64,000 nt of DNA from Alphaproteobacteria bacterium (GCA_018823745.1 JAHJHR010000017.1:124001-188000), one strand, 5' to 3'. Shown: positions 17,159 through 26,459, numbered from the stretch's first letter. Numbers and translations: made by a program. Notes: a model not told the origin generated them from the sequence alone.

Positions 17159-18169
17159 ATGACCACGACCAGTCACCTCTATCGCGGCCTGCCCGTGCTC
17201 GTTACGGGCGGTGTTGGCTTCATTGGCTCCAACCTTGCCCTCCGGCTGGAGGCAATGGGCGCCCGTGTGACCATCGTCGACCGGCTGCTGACGCAATATG
17301 GCGCCAACCGGTTCAACCTGGAAAACCCGCTGAACCCGGATCAGGGGGAGCGCGGCATCACGCTGATCGAGGCCGATATCGGCGATGCGGAGAAGATCGA
17401 GCAAGCGGTCGCCGGGGCCGGGATGATCTTCAACATTGCCGGCCAGACATCGCACATGGATTCCATGCAGAAGCCGCTGGAAGACATGGAGCTGAACCAG
17501 ATCGCCAACATCAAGTTTCTGGATCTGGTGCGCCGGGTAAATCCGGGCGTCCGGCTGGTGTTTTCCAGCACGCGGCAATTCTATGGCCCGCCGCGCTATC
17601 TGCCGGTGGACGAGGCGCATCCGATCTTCCCGCCCGACATCAATGGCGTGCATAAATACGCGGCCGAGAGCTACCACATGCTCTATTCCCGCGTGTACGG
17701 CATGAAGATATCGGCGCTGCGGCTGACCAATGTTTATGGCCCGCGCATGCGCATCAAGGACGCCAAGCAGACCTTCCTGGGCATCTGGGTGCGCCACGCC
17801 ATCCAGGACACCGAATTCGAAGTCTGGGGCGGCGATCAGCGGCGCGATTTCTCCTATGTCGATGACCTGGTCGATGCCCTGCTGGCCAGCGCAACCTCGG
17901 AAGCGGCCATCGGCAATGTCTATAATGTCGGCGGTTTCCCCTCGGTCACCTTGCTGGAACTGGCCGATCTGCTGGTCAAAACCGCCAAATCCGGGCGCTA
18001 TCTGCTGAAGGCCTTCCCGGAGGAGCGCAAGAAGATCGACATCGGCGATTATTACTGCGACGACACGGCGTTCCGGCAGGCCACCGGCTGGGAGCCGAAA
18101 ATCGACATGGCCGAGGGTCTTGCCCGCAGCCTCGCCTATTACCGCGCCAACAGCGCCCATTATCTCTAG
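17159..18169 (+). CDS. NAD-dependent nucleotide-sugar epimerase/dehydratase (extended SDR)
   Basis: This 336-residue extended SDR has the NAD site GGVGFIG (17-23), Asp41 suggesting NAD rather than NADP, and conserved blocks FSSTRQFYG, LRLTNVYGPRM and RRDFSYVDDL. The usual catalytic YxxxK is NGVHK here (Asn162, Lys166), so the Tyr is absent at its normal place. The gene sits 12 bp before a DegT-type aminotransferase gene. Together they likely build a modified nucleotide sugar for surface glycans. The sugar cannot be deduced. Confidence 0.88.
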   Translation: MTTTSHLYRGLPVLVTGGVGFIGSNLALRLEAMGARVTIVDRLLTQYGANRFNLENPLNPDQGERGITLIEADIGDAEKIEQAVAGAGMIFNIAGQTSHMDSMQKPLEDMELNQIANIKFLDLVRRVNPGVRLVFSSTRQFYGPPRYLPVDEAHPIFPPDINGVHKYAAESYHMLYSRVYGMKISALRLTNVYGPRMRIKDAKQTFLGIWVRHAIQDTEFEVWGGDQRRDFSYVDDLVDALLASATSEAAIGNVYNVGGFPSVTLLELADLLVKTAKSGRYLLKAFPEERKKIDIGDYYCDDTAFRQATGWEPKIDMAEGLARSLAYYRANSAHYL

Positions 18170-18181
18170 GGTTTAGCCAAC

Positions 18182-19297
18182 ATGATCCCGCAGACCGATC
18201 CGAAAGCCGCCTATCTCGCCCAGCGCCCGGAGATTGACGCCGCCATCACCCGCGTCCTGGAAGGCGGCCGCTATATCCTCGGCGGCGAGGTCGAGGCGTT
18301 CGAGCAGGAATTCGCCGCCTATATGGGGGCCCGCCATGCCATCGGTGTCGCCAGCGGCACCGATGCACTGATCCTGGCGCTGAAGGCACTGGGCATCGGG
18401 CCGGGCGATGGCGTCATCACCGTCTCGCACACGGCGGTCGCCACTGTCGCCGCCATCGAGTTGACGGGCGCGACGCCGATCCTGGTTGATATCGACGCTT
18501 TCTACACGATGGATGTCGAGGGCCTGGCCGCCACGCTGAAAGGCTGGTCGGTCAAGGGTGTGACGCCGAAAGTGGTGATCCCGGTCCATCTCTACGGCCA
18601 GCCGGCCGATATGCGCGGCATCATGGAACTGGCGCTGGCCCACAGCCTCACCGTTCTGGAGGATAATTCCCAGGCGCATGGCGCGATGCTGGATGGCACC
18701 ATGGTCGGGCGCTTCGGCCGGATTGCCGCCTACAGCCTGTACCCGACCAAGAATCTGGGCGCCATCGGTGATGCCGGGGTGATTGCCACCGATGATCCGG
18801 TGCTGGTCGAGGCGCTGAAGGCGCTGCGCGAATATGGCTGGCGCGAGCGCTATATCAGCGATATCGCCGGTTTCAACAGCCGTCTCGACCCGCTGCAGGC
18901 CGCCATCCTGCGCGCCAAGCTGACCCGCCTCGCCGCCGATACCGACCGCCGCCGCGAGATTGCCGCGCGCTACACCGCCGGCCTTGCCGGCGTGGCCGGG
19001 CTGGATCTGCCAGCCACGCGGCCGGGGGCACAGCCGGTCTATCACCAGTATGTCATCGCCACCGACCGGCGCGACGCGCTGCAGGCCGCCCTGAAGGAAA
19101 AGGGCGTCGGCACGCTGATCCATTATCCGGTACCGGTGCATCTGCAACGCGCCTATCAGGACCGCGTGCCGCTCTCCCCCACCGGCCTCGCCCGCACCGA
19201 GCGCGCTGCCGGCCGCATCCTCAGCCTGCCGATGTTCCCGCAGCTGACCGACGCCCAGGCCGACACGGTCATCCAGGCGATCAAGGCGAGCGTTTAG
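18182..19297 (+). CDS. DegT/DnrJ/EryC1/StrS family PLP-dependent sugar aminotransferase
   Basis: The 371-residue enzyme has the PLP Lys at Lys190 in SLYPTKNLGA, the PLP-pyridine Asp in EDNSQAHGA (Asp161), and the VASGTDALILAL phosphate-binding loop near 56. It transfers an amino group to a keto-sugar nucleotide, the role ArnB plays for lipid A. It follows the epimerase gene in the same operon and is closed by a terminator right after the stop. Confidence 0.93.
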   Translation: MIPQTDPKAAYLAQRPEIDAAITRVLEGGRYILGGEVEAFEQEFAAYMGARHAIGVASGTDALILALKALGIGPGDGVITVSHTAVATVAAIELTGATPILVDIDAFYTMDVEGLAATLKGWSVKGVTPKVVIPVHLYGQPADMRGIMELALAHSLTVLEDNSQAHGAMLDGTMVGRFGRIAAYSLYPTKNLGAIGDAGVIATDDPVLVEALKALREYGWRERYISDIAGFNSRLDPLQAAILRAKLTRLAADTDRRREIAARYTAGLAGVAGLDLPATRPGAQPVYHQYVIATDRRDALQAALKEKGVGTLIHYPVPVHLQRAYQDRVPLSPTGLARTERAAGRILSLPMFPQLTDAQADTVIQAIKASV

Positions 19298-19321
19298 GAG
19301 GCCGCATTTCCGGCCTCTTTT
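19298..19321 (+). terminator. Intrinsic terminator of the epimerase-aminotransferase operon
   Basis: Stem GAGGCCG/CGGCCTC (19298-19304 with 19311-19317) with loop CATTTC is followed by TTTT. It begins directly after the aminotransferase stop and also separates it from the convergent flippase gene. Confidence 0.85.
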
Positions 19322-19325
19322 GGCC

Positions 19326-19664
19326 TCACGCCTGCCGCGTCACCAGGAACACGCCGGCGCAGATCAGGGCGATGCCGGCGCCTTTCTGCCAGCCAAGCGA
19401 TTCGCCGAAGAACCAGAAGGCCAGCACGGCGACGATGACGTAGGACAGCGAAACGCTGGGAAACGCCACCGATACCGGAATCTTGCGCAGCGCGAACATG
19501 TAACAGACCGCCGCCGCGAAATAGAGGCCCAGGCCGAGGATCGATTGCGGCGCCAGGAACTGCTTCACGATGGTCTCGCCGCCATCGGCGCCGGCCTTCA
19601 GCAGCATCTGGCCAACGACACCCAGCAGGATGCCGATGGCGAGCGCGGCGACATAGATGATCAC
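19326..19664 (-). CDS. Small EamA/SMR-like membrane protein (ArnE/ArnF-like flippase candidate)
   Basis: The 112-residue protein has four hydrophobic helices with the drug/metabolite SMR layout (GQMLLKAGADG in helix 1, PVSVAFPSVSLSYV in helix 3). Small proteins of this type next to a polyprenyl-phosphate glycosyltransferase usually flip the lipid-linked sugar across the inner membrane, as ArnE/ArnF do. Its ATG overlaps the stop of the glycosyltransferase gene by 4 bp, so the two are translationally coupled. Confidence 0.85.
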   Translation of the reverse strand: MIIYVAALAIGILLGVVGQMLLKAGADGGETIVKQFLAPQSILGLGLYFAAAVCYMFALRKIPVSVAFPSVSLSYVIVAVLAFWFFGESLGWQKGAGIALICAGVFLVTRQA

Positions 19665-20620
19665 GACTGTATTCCCTTGCTGGCGCTGTCATTGCGGGTG
19701 ACCGCGCGAACGACATATTGCGGCTTGCCGTTCACATGCAGGAACAGCCGGCCCAGATATTCACCGACCACGCCCAGCATGATCAGCTGCACGCCGGCAA
19801 CCACCAGCGTGACCGCCATCAGCGAGGCCCAGCCCTGTGGCGGGTCGCCCTGCAGCGCCTCAATCAGCACCCAGAGCGCGCCCAATATGCCCAGCGTTGC
19901 CACGCCGATACCGGCCAGCGTCGCCAGACGCAGCGGCATGACCGAGAAATTCAGGAACATCGACAGAAACAGCCGCACCAGCCGCCGGATGGTGTAATTG
20001 CTGCGGCCCTCGGCGCGGGCCAGATGCGTCACTTCCAGCCGGCCGATATTCTGCGTCACCTGCATGATCAGCCCGTCGATATAGGGGAACGGGCCGGTAT
20101 GGGCGACCACCTGCCGCGCCGTGAAGGCGCTGACACAGCGGAAGCTGGAGAGATACAGCCCCTTCGGCTTGTCGATCAGCGTATCGGCGCACCAATTGGT
20201 GAATCGGCTGCCCAGATTGCGCCAGGCGGCATGTTTTTTCTTCGCATAATAGGTATACACAACATCGTAATTATTTGATTTTGCATAATCCCAGAGGCGC
20301 ACGACCTCCTCCGGCGGGTTCTGCAGATCATCATCCATGGTGATGATATAGGCGCCCCGCGCCTGCGCCAGACCGGCCATCACGGCGTTATGCTCGCCGA
20401 AATTACGCGCCAGATTGACCACGGTCAGCGGCACGGCCTGCTCGGCGACCAGCCGGTGGCAGACCTCCAGCGAATTATCCGGGCTGCAATCATTTACCAG
20501 GACGATCTCAAGCCCGCCGGGCACCTCCAGCTTCGACAGCGCGTCGACCAGATTCGGCACGCTGGTCGCCCCGTTATAGACCGGGACGACAATCGACAAT
20601 GCGAATTCGTGTTCACTCAT
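19661..20620 (-). CDS. Family 2 glycosyltransferase, polyprenyl-phosphate type (ArnC/DPM1-like)
   Basis: This 319-residue protein has a GT-A catalytic domain with SIVVPVYNGATS at the N-terminus, the DXD-like MDDDLQNP (Asp96-98) and two C-terminal transmembrane helices (about 225-255 and 262-290). This is the layout of enzymes that put a sugar on undecaprenyl phosphate at the cytoplasmic face. ATG 20620 was chosen; it overlaps the methyltransferase stop by 8 bp. The downstream gene encodes the likely flippase. Confidence 0.9.
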   Translation of the reverse strand: MSEHEFALSIVVPVYNGATSVPNLVDALSKLEVPGGLEIVLVNDCSPDNSLEVCHRLVAEQAVPLTVVNLARNFGEHNAVMAGLAQARGAYIITMDDDLQNPPEEVVRLWDYAKSNNYDVVYTYYAKKKHAAWRNLGSRFTNWCADTLIDKPKGLYLSSFRCVSAFTARQVVAHTGPFPYIDGLIMQVTQNIGRLEVTHLARAEGRSNYTIRRLVRLFLSMFLNFSVMPLRLATLAGIGVATLGILGALWVLIEALQGDPPQGWASLMAVTLVVAGVQLIMLGVVGEYLGRLFLHVNGKPQYVVRAVTRNDSASKGIQS

Positions 20621-21353
20621 GATCCTTGACCGCCCATACCCAAATCGATCCGCCAAAAGGCAGTGCCAGCCCGATTCGGGCCAGCCTGCGTTCCATAACC
20701 GTGATGCCGAAGAACAGACGATCCTGCCAGGCCGGGAACGCCTTCACATCGCTTTCCGTCTGATTTTGCCCGGCCGTCAGTCGATGCAGAACCATAAGCG
20801 GAAACAGCAGGCTGTTCCAGTAGCCGACATGCCGCACCCGGAAGCCGGCCTGCCCGACCAGCGCCTGCAGCTCTCCAGCGCCGTAGCGGCGCACATTATT
20901 CACATGCCGATCATGGGCGGATGCCATCCAGCGATAGGCCGGCAGGCTGAGGAACAGCGATCCACCCGGCTTCAGGCAGCGCCACAGCTCGGCCAGCGCC
21001 CCCGCCTCGTCGACGCCGCCATGGCACAGCACGTCATGGCTGAGCGCCGCATCGAATCGGCCATCGCCATAGGGCATGGCGTTGATCGAGCCGGTGGCAA
21101 TCTGCGCTGGCGCCTTCTGCCGGGCGATGGCGGCAGCCTCCGCGTCATATTCCAACCCATGCAACTCCAGATCGGGCCGGGCGGCCGCCAGCCGGGCCAG
21201 AAAACCGCCTGTGCCGCAGCCGGCATCGAGCACGGCGCTGCCCGCCGGCAGCCCCGCCTTCGCCAGACGATCCAGCGCGCCCAGATGCAGCGCGCGATAC
21301 CACCACATGGTATCCTCGACCGCCGCCATCTGCTGATATTCCGACCGCTTCAT
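20613..21353 (-). CDS. Class I SAM-dependent methyltransferase
   Basis: The 246-residue Methyltransf_11-type protein has SAM motif I VLDAGCGTGG (about 41-50), an acidic loop GLEYD and post-motif DAALSHDVLCH. ATG 21353 is the start because the longer open frame upstream has no domain and this ATG begins MKRSEYQQMAAVEDTMWW, a block seen in sugar/lipid-linked methyltransferases. It is the first gene of the leftward glycan operon. The substrate is unknown, perhaps a lipid-linked sugar. Confidence 0.85.
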   Translation of the reverse strand: MKRSEYQQMAAVEDTMWWYRALHLGALDRLAKAGLPAGSAVLDAGCGTGGFLARLAAARPDLELHGLEYDAEAAAIARQKAPAQIATGSINAMPYGDGRFDAALSHDVLCHGGVDEAGALAELWRCLKPGGSLFLSLPAYRWMASAHDRHVNNVRRYGAGELQALVGQAGFRVRHVGYWNSLLFPLMVLHRLTAGQNQTESDVKAFPAWQDRLFFGITVMERRLARIGLALPFGGSIWVWAVKDHE

Positions 21354-21694
21354 GACGCCCGCCTTGCCTGCTGCGCTGTCCAGAGTCGGGCAGCGACGGA
21401 ATGACCCAATACCGCAACGCTTTATTAACCGGAAGAAGATAAAATCGTTGTGAATATTGCAGTAGAACGCACCGGCCGCACACAATCATAAAACAACCCG
21501 GCAACCGGCGAGACGACACGAGCGGACTCTAAATCATCTCGTCTTTTTCTAAAACTCCGGGCATAGTGCGACAAAATAAAAGACAAAGTACCCAGGACCA
21601 GACACCGCAACGCCACCAAGCAAAGGATAGGGGCCGCCAGGCCGAACCGACCTGCTGTCAGGCCGGTTGATGTCCTGCCGCCAACGACGCGACC
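21354..21694. other. Divergent intergenic region, 341 bp
   Basis: This region separates the leftward methyltransferase operon from the rightward GT-C gene. It is visibly richer in A+T than its surroundings (for example ACAAAATAAAAGACAAAG near 21570). I see no protein-coding frame, tRNA or strong hairpin. It must hold the two promoters, but I cannot place them with confidence. Confidence 0.5.
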
Positions 21695-23287
21695 ATGGAT
21701 CACACTTCTTCCCAGGTTAACGCGCTGACCGGGCGCGGCGACGGAAAAGCCGTCGATTGGTCACGGATTCTGCATCGCATCGTGGTCGCCGTCTGCGCGC
21801 TCTGGCTGATCGGCTATTTCTTTCCTCCGATCAACCATGACACGGCTGTCCTGCTGTATATCTCCAAGCTGTGGATCAATGGCGGCACGCTGTATATCGA
21901 CGCCATCGACATCAACACACCGCTGGTTTTCATTGTCTATTCGCTGCCCGAACTGCTTGCCAAGCTGACGGGCCTGCCCAGCCCGACCATGCTGACCGCG
22001 CTGCTTGGCATCGGCATTGCCGGTTCCTATCTGACCTGTCGCCGGGTGCTGAAGGCCAGCCTGAACCCCGACCTGGCGATTTCGGCCGCCGTGCTGCCGG
22101 TGCTGCTGCTGTTCCTGCTGATCGTCTATCCGAACAACATGTTCAGCCAGCGCGAGCACATCATGCTGGTGCTGACCATGCCCTATCTGCTGGTTGCCAG
22201 CGGCCGGGCCGGCGCCTCGCCCTTGTCGCTGCGGCTGCGCATCCTCACCGGTCTGCTGGCCGGGCTGGGCTTCGCCATGAAGCCGTATTTCCTGGTCGTG
22301 CCGGTCCTCGTCGAGCTCTACATCCTCTATCAGCGCGGCTTCCGCTATTCGATCCGCGATGCCGCGCCCTGGTCGGTGCTGGCGGTCTGCGTGGCGCATG
22401 CGCTGTTCGCGGTCATCGTCACGCCGCAATATTTCACCTTCGTCATCCCGATGGCCCGCGATTTCTACAGCGAGCTAGGCGGCGTCACACTTTATGAATT
22501 GTTCATCAACGGCAATTTCGGCGCGCCGACAGTGATCCTGCCGCTGCTCGGCATCGTCGCCTTCTGGGGCGTGCGCTCGCATCTGGCGCGGGTCATCTTC
22601 CTGGCCGGCTTCGGCGGGCTGTTTTCCGCCTATGCCCAGTTCAAGGGGTGGTCCTATCACATCCTGCCGGCCCAGGCGCTGACCCTGCTGCTGGCTGGCG
22701 CCGTGATCGCCGCCGTGCTCGACAACATGGCTTGGCTGAAACGCGGTGACAAACGTCCGGCACGGATTTTCGCCGCCGCACTGATGCTGATGGTGTTCTA
22801 CCAGCAGGCGCTGAACAGCAGCCCCTTCTACATGCAGTTCGGCTACCGGAATTCCGATACCCAGCGCCTGCTCGAAATCGTCAAGCTGGAGCGCGGCAAT
22901 GGCCGTATCCTGATCCTGTCACCCGGCATCTACCCGCATTTTCCGCTGCTGAACTACGCCAATCTGCGCATGACCATGCCGTTCGAAAGCATGTGGCTGC
23001 TGCAGGGCGTTTATGCCGAATGCCTGAGCGATGGGTCCCTGTTCCACAATCCCCGGAACATGAACGCCGGCGAGACCTTCGTGTTCAAGACAGTGTCGGA
23101 ATCCTTCGCGGCACAGCAACCCTCGCTGCTGATTGTCGACAAGATCGCCGGCATACCGCTATGCGGTGAGGATGAATTCGATTACCTCGAATATTTCCTG
23201 CAAAACCCGCGCTTTGCAGAGGCCTTTGCGCATTACGAGGAACTGGTGGAATACGACCGCTACGCGATCTATCGTCGTCGGGACTGA
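21695..23287 (+). CDS. Multi-spanning membrane protein, probable GT-C glycosyltransferase
   Basis: This 530-residue protein has about ten hydrophobic helices up to residue ~365 and a soluble C-terminal domain. After the first helix comes PPINHDTAVLLYISK and GGTLYIDAIDINTP; an acidic residue in the first periplasmic loop is typical of GT-C enzymes such as ArnT and PMT that use polyprenyl-phosphate sugars. It stands between the glycan genes and a dioxygenase, and would complete the chain aminotransferase - lipid carrier transferase - flippase - periplasmic transferase. Family assignment is from topology and these motifs only. Confidence 0.7.
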   Translation: MDHTSSQVNALTGRGDGKAVDWSRILHRIVVAVCALWLIGYFFPPINHDTAVLLYISKLWINGGTLYIDAIDINTPLVFIVYSLPELLAKLTGLPSPTMLTALLGIGIAGSYLTCRRVLKASLNPDLAISAAVLPVLLLFLLIVYPNNMFSQREHIMLVLTMPYLLVASGRAGASPLSLRLRILTGLLAGLGFAMKPYFLVVPVLVELYILYQRGFRYSIRDAAPWSVLAVCVAHALFAVIVTPQYFTFVIPMARDFYSELGGVTLYELFINGNFGAPTVILPLLGIVAFWGVRSHLARVIFLAGFGGLFSAYAQFKGWSYHILPAQALTLLLAGAVIAAVLDNMAWLKRGDKRPARIFAAALMLMVFYQQALNSSPFYMQFGYRNSDTQRLLEIVKLERGNGRILILSPGIYPHFPLLNYANLRMTMPFESMWLLQGVYAECLSDGSLFHNPRNMNAGETFVFKTVSESFAAQQPSLLIVDKIAGIPLCGEDEFDYLEYFLQNPRFAEAFAHYEELVEYDRYAIYRRRD

Positions 23288-23313
23288 CCCCTCCGACACC
23301 GGAACCGATTTCC

Positions 23314-24375
23314 ATGCGTGTGCCCGATTACGATCTGCCGCCGGAGATTTCCGGCCCCGCCGCCTGGTATGGCCCCGACCAGGCCGCCCGCACGGACTGG
23401 ATCATCCGCTTCAGCGCTGCCGATATCGCCGAGATCGAGGCCGCGACGCAGCTTTTCCTTACCACCGGTGCCGAGATCGGGCAGATGAGCCGCAGCGATT
23501 TCCCGCTGCCCGGCCTGTCACCGAAACTGGCCACCGTCCTGGCCGAGGTGCTAAACGGTCGCGGCTTCGCGCTGTTTCGCGGGTTGCCGGTCGAGCGCTG
23601 GTCGATTGCCGAGGCAGCGGCGGCGTTTTTCGGCATCGGCACGCATCTGGGCAGTGCCCGCTCGCAGAACGGCAAGGGCCATGTGCTGGGGCATGTCCGC
23701 GATCTGGGGCTGGCCTCCAACGATCCCAATGTGCGCATCTACCAGACCCGCGAGCGCCAGACCTTCCATACCGATTCCTGCGACGTGGTCGCCCTGCTCT
23801 GCCTGAAGACGGCGAAGTCGGGCGGTGATTCGGCGCTGGTCAGCTCGGTAACGCTGTATAACGAGATGCGGCGGCGCCGACCGGATTTGGCGCGCCTGCT
23901 GTTCCAGCCGCTGGCGACCGACCGGCGCGGCGAGGTTGGGGCCGGCGAGAAGCCCTATTACGAGATCCCCGTCTTCTCCTGGCATGAGAATCTGCTGTCG
24001 GCCATCTACCAGCGGCAATATATCGATTCATCCCAGCGCTTCCCCGATGCGCCGCGCCAGTCACCGGCCCTGGTCGAGGCGCTGGATCTGTTCGACGCCC
24101 TGGCCGATGACCCGGCGCTGAATTTCACCATGCGGCTGGAGCCGGGCGATGTGCAGCTGGTGCACAACCACACCCTGCTGCATGACCGCACCGGCTTCGA
24201 GGATTGGCCGGAGCCGGAGAAGAAACGCCATCTGTTGCGGCTCTGGCTGTCGCCGGAGGCCTCCCGCCCCCTGCCCGCCTGCTTCGCCCAGCGCTTCGGC
24301 ACGACAATACCCGGCGCGCGTGGCGGCATCATCCTGCCGCAGACACACCTGAACGCCCCCCTCGCGGCTGTATAA
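23314..24375 (+). CDS. TauD/TfdA-family Fe(II)/2-oxoglutarate dioxygenase
   Basis: The 353-residue protein has the metal ligands His152 and Asp154 (TFHTDSCD) and the distal His290 in LLHDRTGF; Arg309 (RHLLRLWL) would hold 2-oxoglutarate. This TauD branch hydroxylates many carboxylates and sulfonates. It begins 27 bp after the GT-C gene and could be in its operon. A stem-loop follows 2 bp after the stop. The TRAP importer genes converge on it, so a shared substrate is possible but unproven. Confidence 0.9.
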   Translation: MRVPDYDLPPEISGPAAWYGPDQAARTDWIIRFSAADIAEIEAATQLFLTTGAEIGQMSRSDFPLPGLSPKLATVLAEVLNGRGFALFRGLPVERWSIAEAAAAFFGIGTHLGSARSQNGKGHVLGHVRDLGLASNDPNVRIYQTRERQTFHTDSCDVVALLCLKTAKSGGDSALVSSVTLYNEMRRRRPDLARLLFQPLATDRRGEVGAGEKPYYEIPVFSWHENLLSAIYQRQYIDSSQRFPDAPRQSPALVEALDLFDALADDPALNFTMRLEPGDVQLVHNHTLLHDRTGFEDWPEPEKKRHLLRLWLSPEASRPLPACFAQRFGTTIPGARGGIILPQTHLNAPLAAV

Positions 24376-24376
24376 C

Positions 24377-24412
24377 GGACAAGGCCGCCGCGGGGCTGCG
24401 ACGGCCTTGTCC
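24377..24412. terminator. Hairpin between convergent dioxygenase and TRAP genes
   Basis: An 11-bp perfect stem (GGACAAGGCCG, 24377-24387 with 24402-24412) lies in the 59-bp gap between two convergent genes, the normal place for a bidirectional terminator. The flanks are only weakly T-rich on either strand, so efficiency is uncertain. Confidence 0.65.
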
Positions 24413-24434
24413 TGGCTTATATGCCTGCCGAGGC

Positions 24435-26384
24435 TCAGGGCACCACTTCCCTCGCCGGCTCCGGCACGCGCCGGACCCACTGGAAGATGGCGATACCGGC
24501 GGCGATCACGAAGCCGATGCCGTCGGTGATGGGCTCCGGCACGATCAGCATGATTGCGGCGGCGAACATGACGATGCGCATGAGCCTCGGCATCAAGCCG
24601 AACAGCCAGCCTTCGGTCGCGCAGGCCAGTGCGATCACCCCCAGAGACGCGGTCAGGGTGACATAGATGACGCTCATTATCTCGCCCTGCCCCAGGAGCA
24701 GCGGGCTGTAGAAGAACATGAACGGCACGATGAAGGTAGCGAGGCCCATCTTCAGCGCGATGAAGGATGTCTTCCACGGATCGGCCTGCGCCATGCCGGC
24801 CGCCGCGAAGGACGCCAGCGCCACCGGCGGGGTAATGGCCGAGATGACCGCGTAGTAGAAGATGAACAGATGGGCCACCAGCGGCTCCACCCCCATGCGC
24901 TGCAGGCCCGGGGCGACCACCGAGGCGCCGATGGCGTAGGCGGCCGTGGTCGGCATGCCCATGCCCAGGATCATTGCGATCAGCATGGCGAACACCATCG
25001 CCAGGAACTGGCTGGTGCCGGCAAGCCCCAGGATCAGGGCCGAGAAGCGGCCGCCAATGCCGGTCAGGGCGATGACGCCGACGATGATGCCGGCCGCCGC
25101 ACAGACCGCGACCAGCTGGATCACGTCGCGCGCTGCCTTGTTCAGCCCCTCGATGGCTTCGCGCGGGCCGACGCGGTGATGGCGCGACAGCCAGCTGACC
25201 ACGATAGCGCTGACGATGCCCAGCGAGCCGGCGCGGAACGGCGAATAGCCGGCCAGCAAGGTCCAGACCAGAACGACGACCGGAATGAACAGATAGGCCT
25301 TCATCAGCAGGTCGCCGAGCTTCGGCAATTCGCTGAACGGCAGACCGTCCAGGCGGTACTTCCGGGCGTGCAGCTCCACATGCATGAAGCAGGCGACGTA
25401 GAACAGCAGGCAGGGGATGATCGCGGCCATGGCGATGTCGCCATAGGGGATGCCGGTGATCTCCGCCATGATGAAGGCGCCGGCGCCCAGCACCGGCGGG
25501 GTGATCTGACCACCGGTCGACGAGGTCGCCTCGACCGCAGCCGCGGTGGCACGGTCATAGCCGACCCGGCGCATCATCGGGATGGTAAAGGCGCCGGAAG
25601 CCACAACATTGCCGACCGAACTGCCGGAAATCGTGCCGAACAGGATGCCGGAAATAACGGTCGCCTTGGCCGGGCCGCCGCGCGACCAGCCGAACATCGC
25701 CATCGAGAGATCGTTGAAATAATCGCCGACCTTGGACACCTGAAGGAACGCGCCAAAGGCAACGAACAGGATGATGTAGGTCGAGGAAACGGCAACCGTC
25801 GAGCCCAGGATGCCCTGGTCGCTGTAGATATAGGTGATGAAGCGCTGGAAGCCGTAGCCGCGATGGTACAGTACGCCCGGCATCCAGGGGCCGACAAAGG
25901 CGTAGAGGATGAAGACCAGCGCGATGATGGTCAGCGCCCAGCCGGCGGTGCGGCGGGTCATCTCCAGCACGATCAGCGTGCCGGCCAGGCCGGTGATCAC
26001 ATCGCCCGTGGTGTAGAGCGCGCCGGCGCGGAACTGGATGTCGTCCAGCTCGACAAACATGTAGAGGCACACGCCGATGGCGGCGGCCATCAATACCCAG
26101 TCGAACCAGGGAATGCCGATGCGGCGCTCGCTCGGCATGAAGCGGAAAATGGCGAAGCCGATGACCGCCCCCCAGGAGACGTGGATCGAGCGGAACAGCC
26201 AGGGGTCAATCGGATAGAAATTAAGAACGATCAGATGGAAGGCGGTAAAGCCGACGCACAGCATATAGAACAGCTTCGCTTCCCACGGCCTCAGCGGCCT
26301 CTTATAGCCGCCGAATTCTTCTTCGGGCAGCTCATAGGCGGGGTCTGAGGCGGCAAGCGCGGGAGCTTTGTCTGTCTGGCTCAT
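24435..26384 (-). CDS. TAXI-type TRAP transporter fused permease (4TM-12TM)
   Basis: The 649-residue integral membrane protein fuses a small DctQ-like part (first ~200 residues, about four helices) to a DctM-like part (about 450 residues), as is normal for TAXI systems. Family blocks include the SGSSVGNVVASGAFTIPMM stretch and ATSSTGGQITPPVLGAGAF in the DctM half and PPVALASFAAAGMA near the end. It imports a substrate with Na+ using the binding protein encoded just upstream; a strong hairpin separates the two genes. The ligand may be a dicarboxylate or amino acid and cannot be inferred. Confidence 0.95.
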   Translation of the reverse strand: MSQTDKAPALAASDPAYELPEEEFGGYKRPLRPWEAKLFYMLCVGFTAFHLIVLNFYPIDPWLFRSIHVSWGAVIGFAIFRFMPSERRIGIPWFDWVLMAAAIGVCLYMFVELDDIQFRAGALYTTGDVITGLAGTLIVLEMTRRTAGWALTIIALVFILYAFVGPWMPGVLYHRGYGFQRFITYIYSDQGILGSTVAVSSTYIILFVAFGAFLQVSKVGDYFNDLSMAMFGWSRGGPAKATVISGILFGTISGSSVGNVVASGAFTIPMMRRVGYDRATAAAVEATSSTGGQITPPVLGAGAFIMAEITGIPYGDIAMAAIIPCLLFYVACFMHVELHARKYRLDGLPFSELPKLGDLLMKAYLFIPVVVLVWTLLAGYSPFRAGSLGIVSAIVVSWLSRHHRVGPREAIEGLNKAARDVIQLVAVCAAAGIIVGVIALTGIGGRFSALILGLAGTSQFLAMVFAMLIAMILGMGMPTTAAYAIGASVVAPGLQRMGVEPLVAHLFIFYYAVISAITPPVALASFAAAGMAQADPWKTSFIALKMGLATFIVPFMFFYSPLLLGQGEIMSVIYVTLTASLGVIALACATEGWLFGLMPRLMRIVMFAAAIMLIVPEPITDGIGFVIAAGIAIFQWVRRVPEPAREVVP

Positions 26385-26412
26385 GACTTTATCAGCTTCG
26401 GGGGGAAGAAAG

Positions 26413-26437
26413 GGCCGGTCGGCATTGCCGACCGGCC
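26413..26437 (-). repeat. Intercistronic hairpin between TAXI binding protein and permease
   Basis: A perfect 11-bp stem (GGCCGGTCGGC, 26413-26423 with 26427-26437) with a 3-nt loop lies in the 75-bp gap after the binding-protein stop. On the minus strand CTTTCTTCC follows. It would stop part of the transcripts or shield the upstream message, giving more binding protein than permease. Confidence 0.8.
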
Positions 26438-26459
26438 TGAAAGCGGCAGAGAAACCGGC

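Noticed and set aside
24204-26348. A 714-codon plus-strand open frame opposite the TRAP permease
   Set aside because: Its composition (Gly, Asp, Gln, His, Arg) is that of an antisense shadow, and it has no family resemblance.
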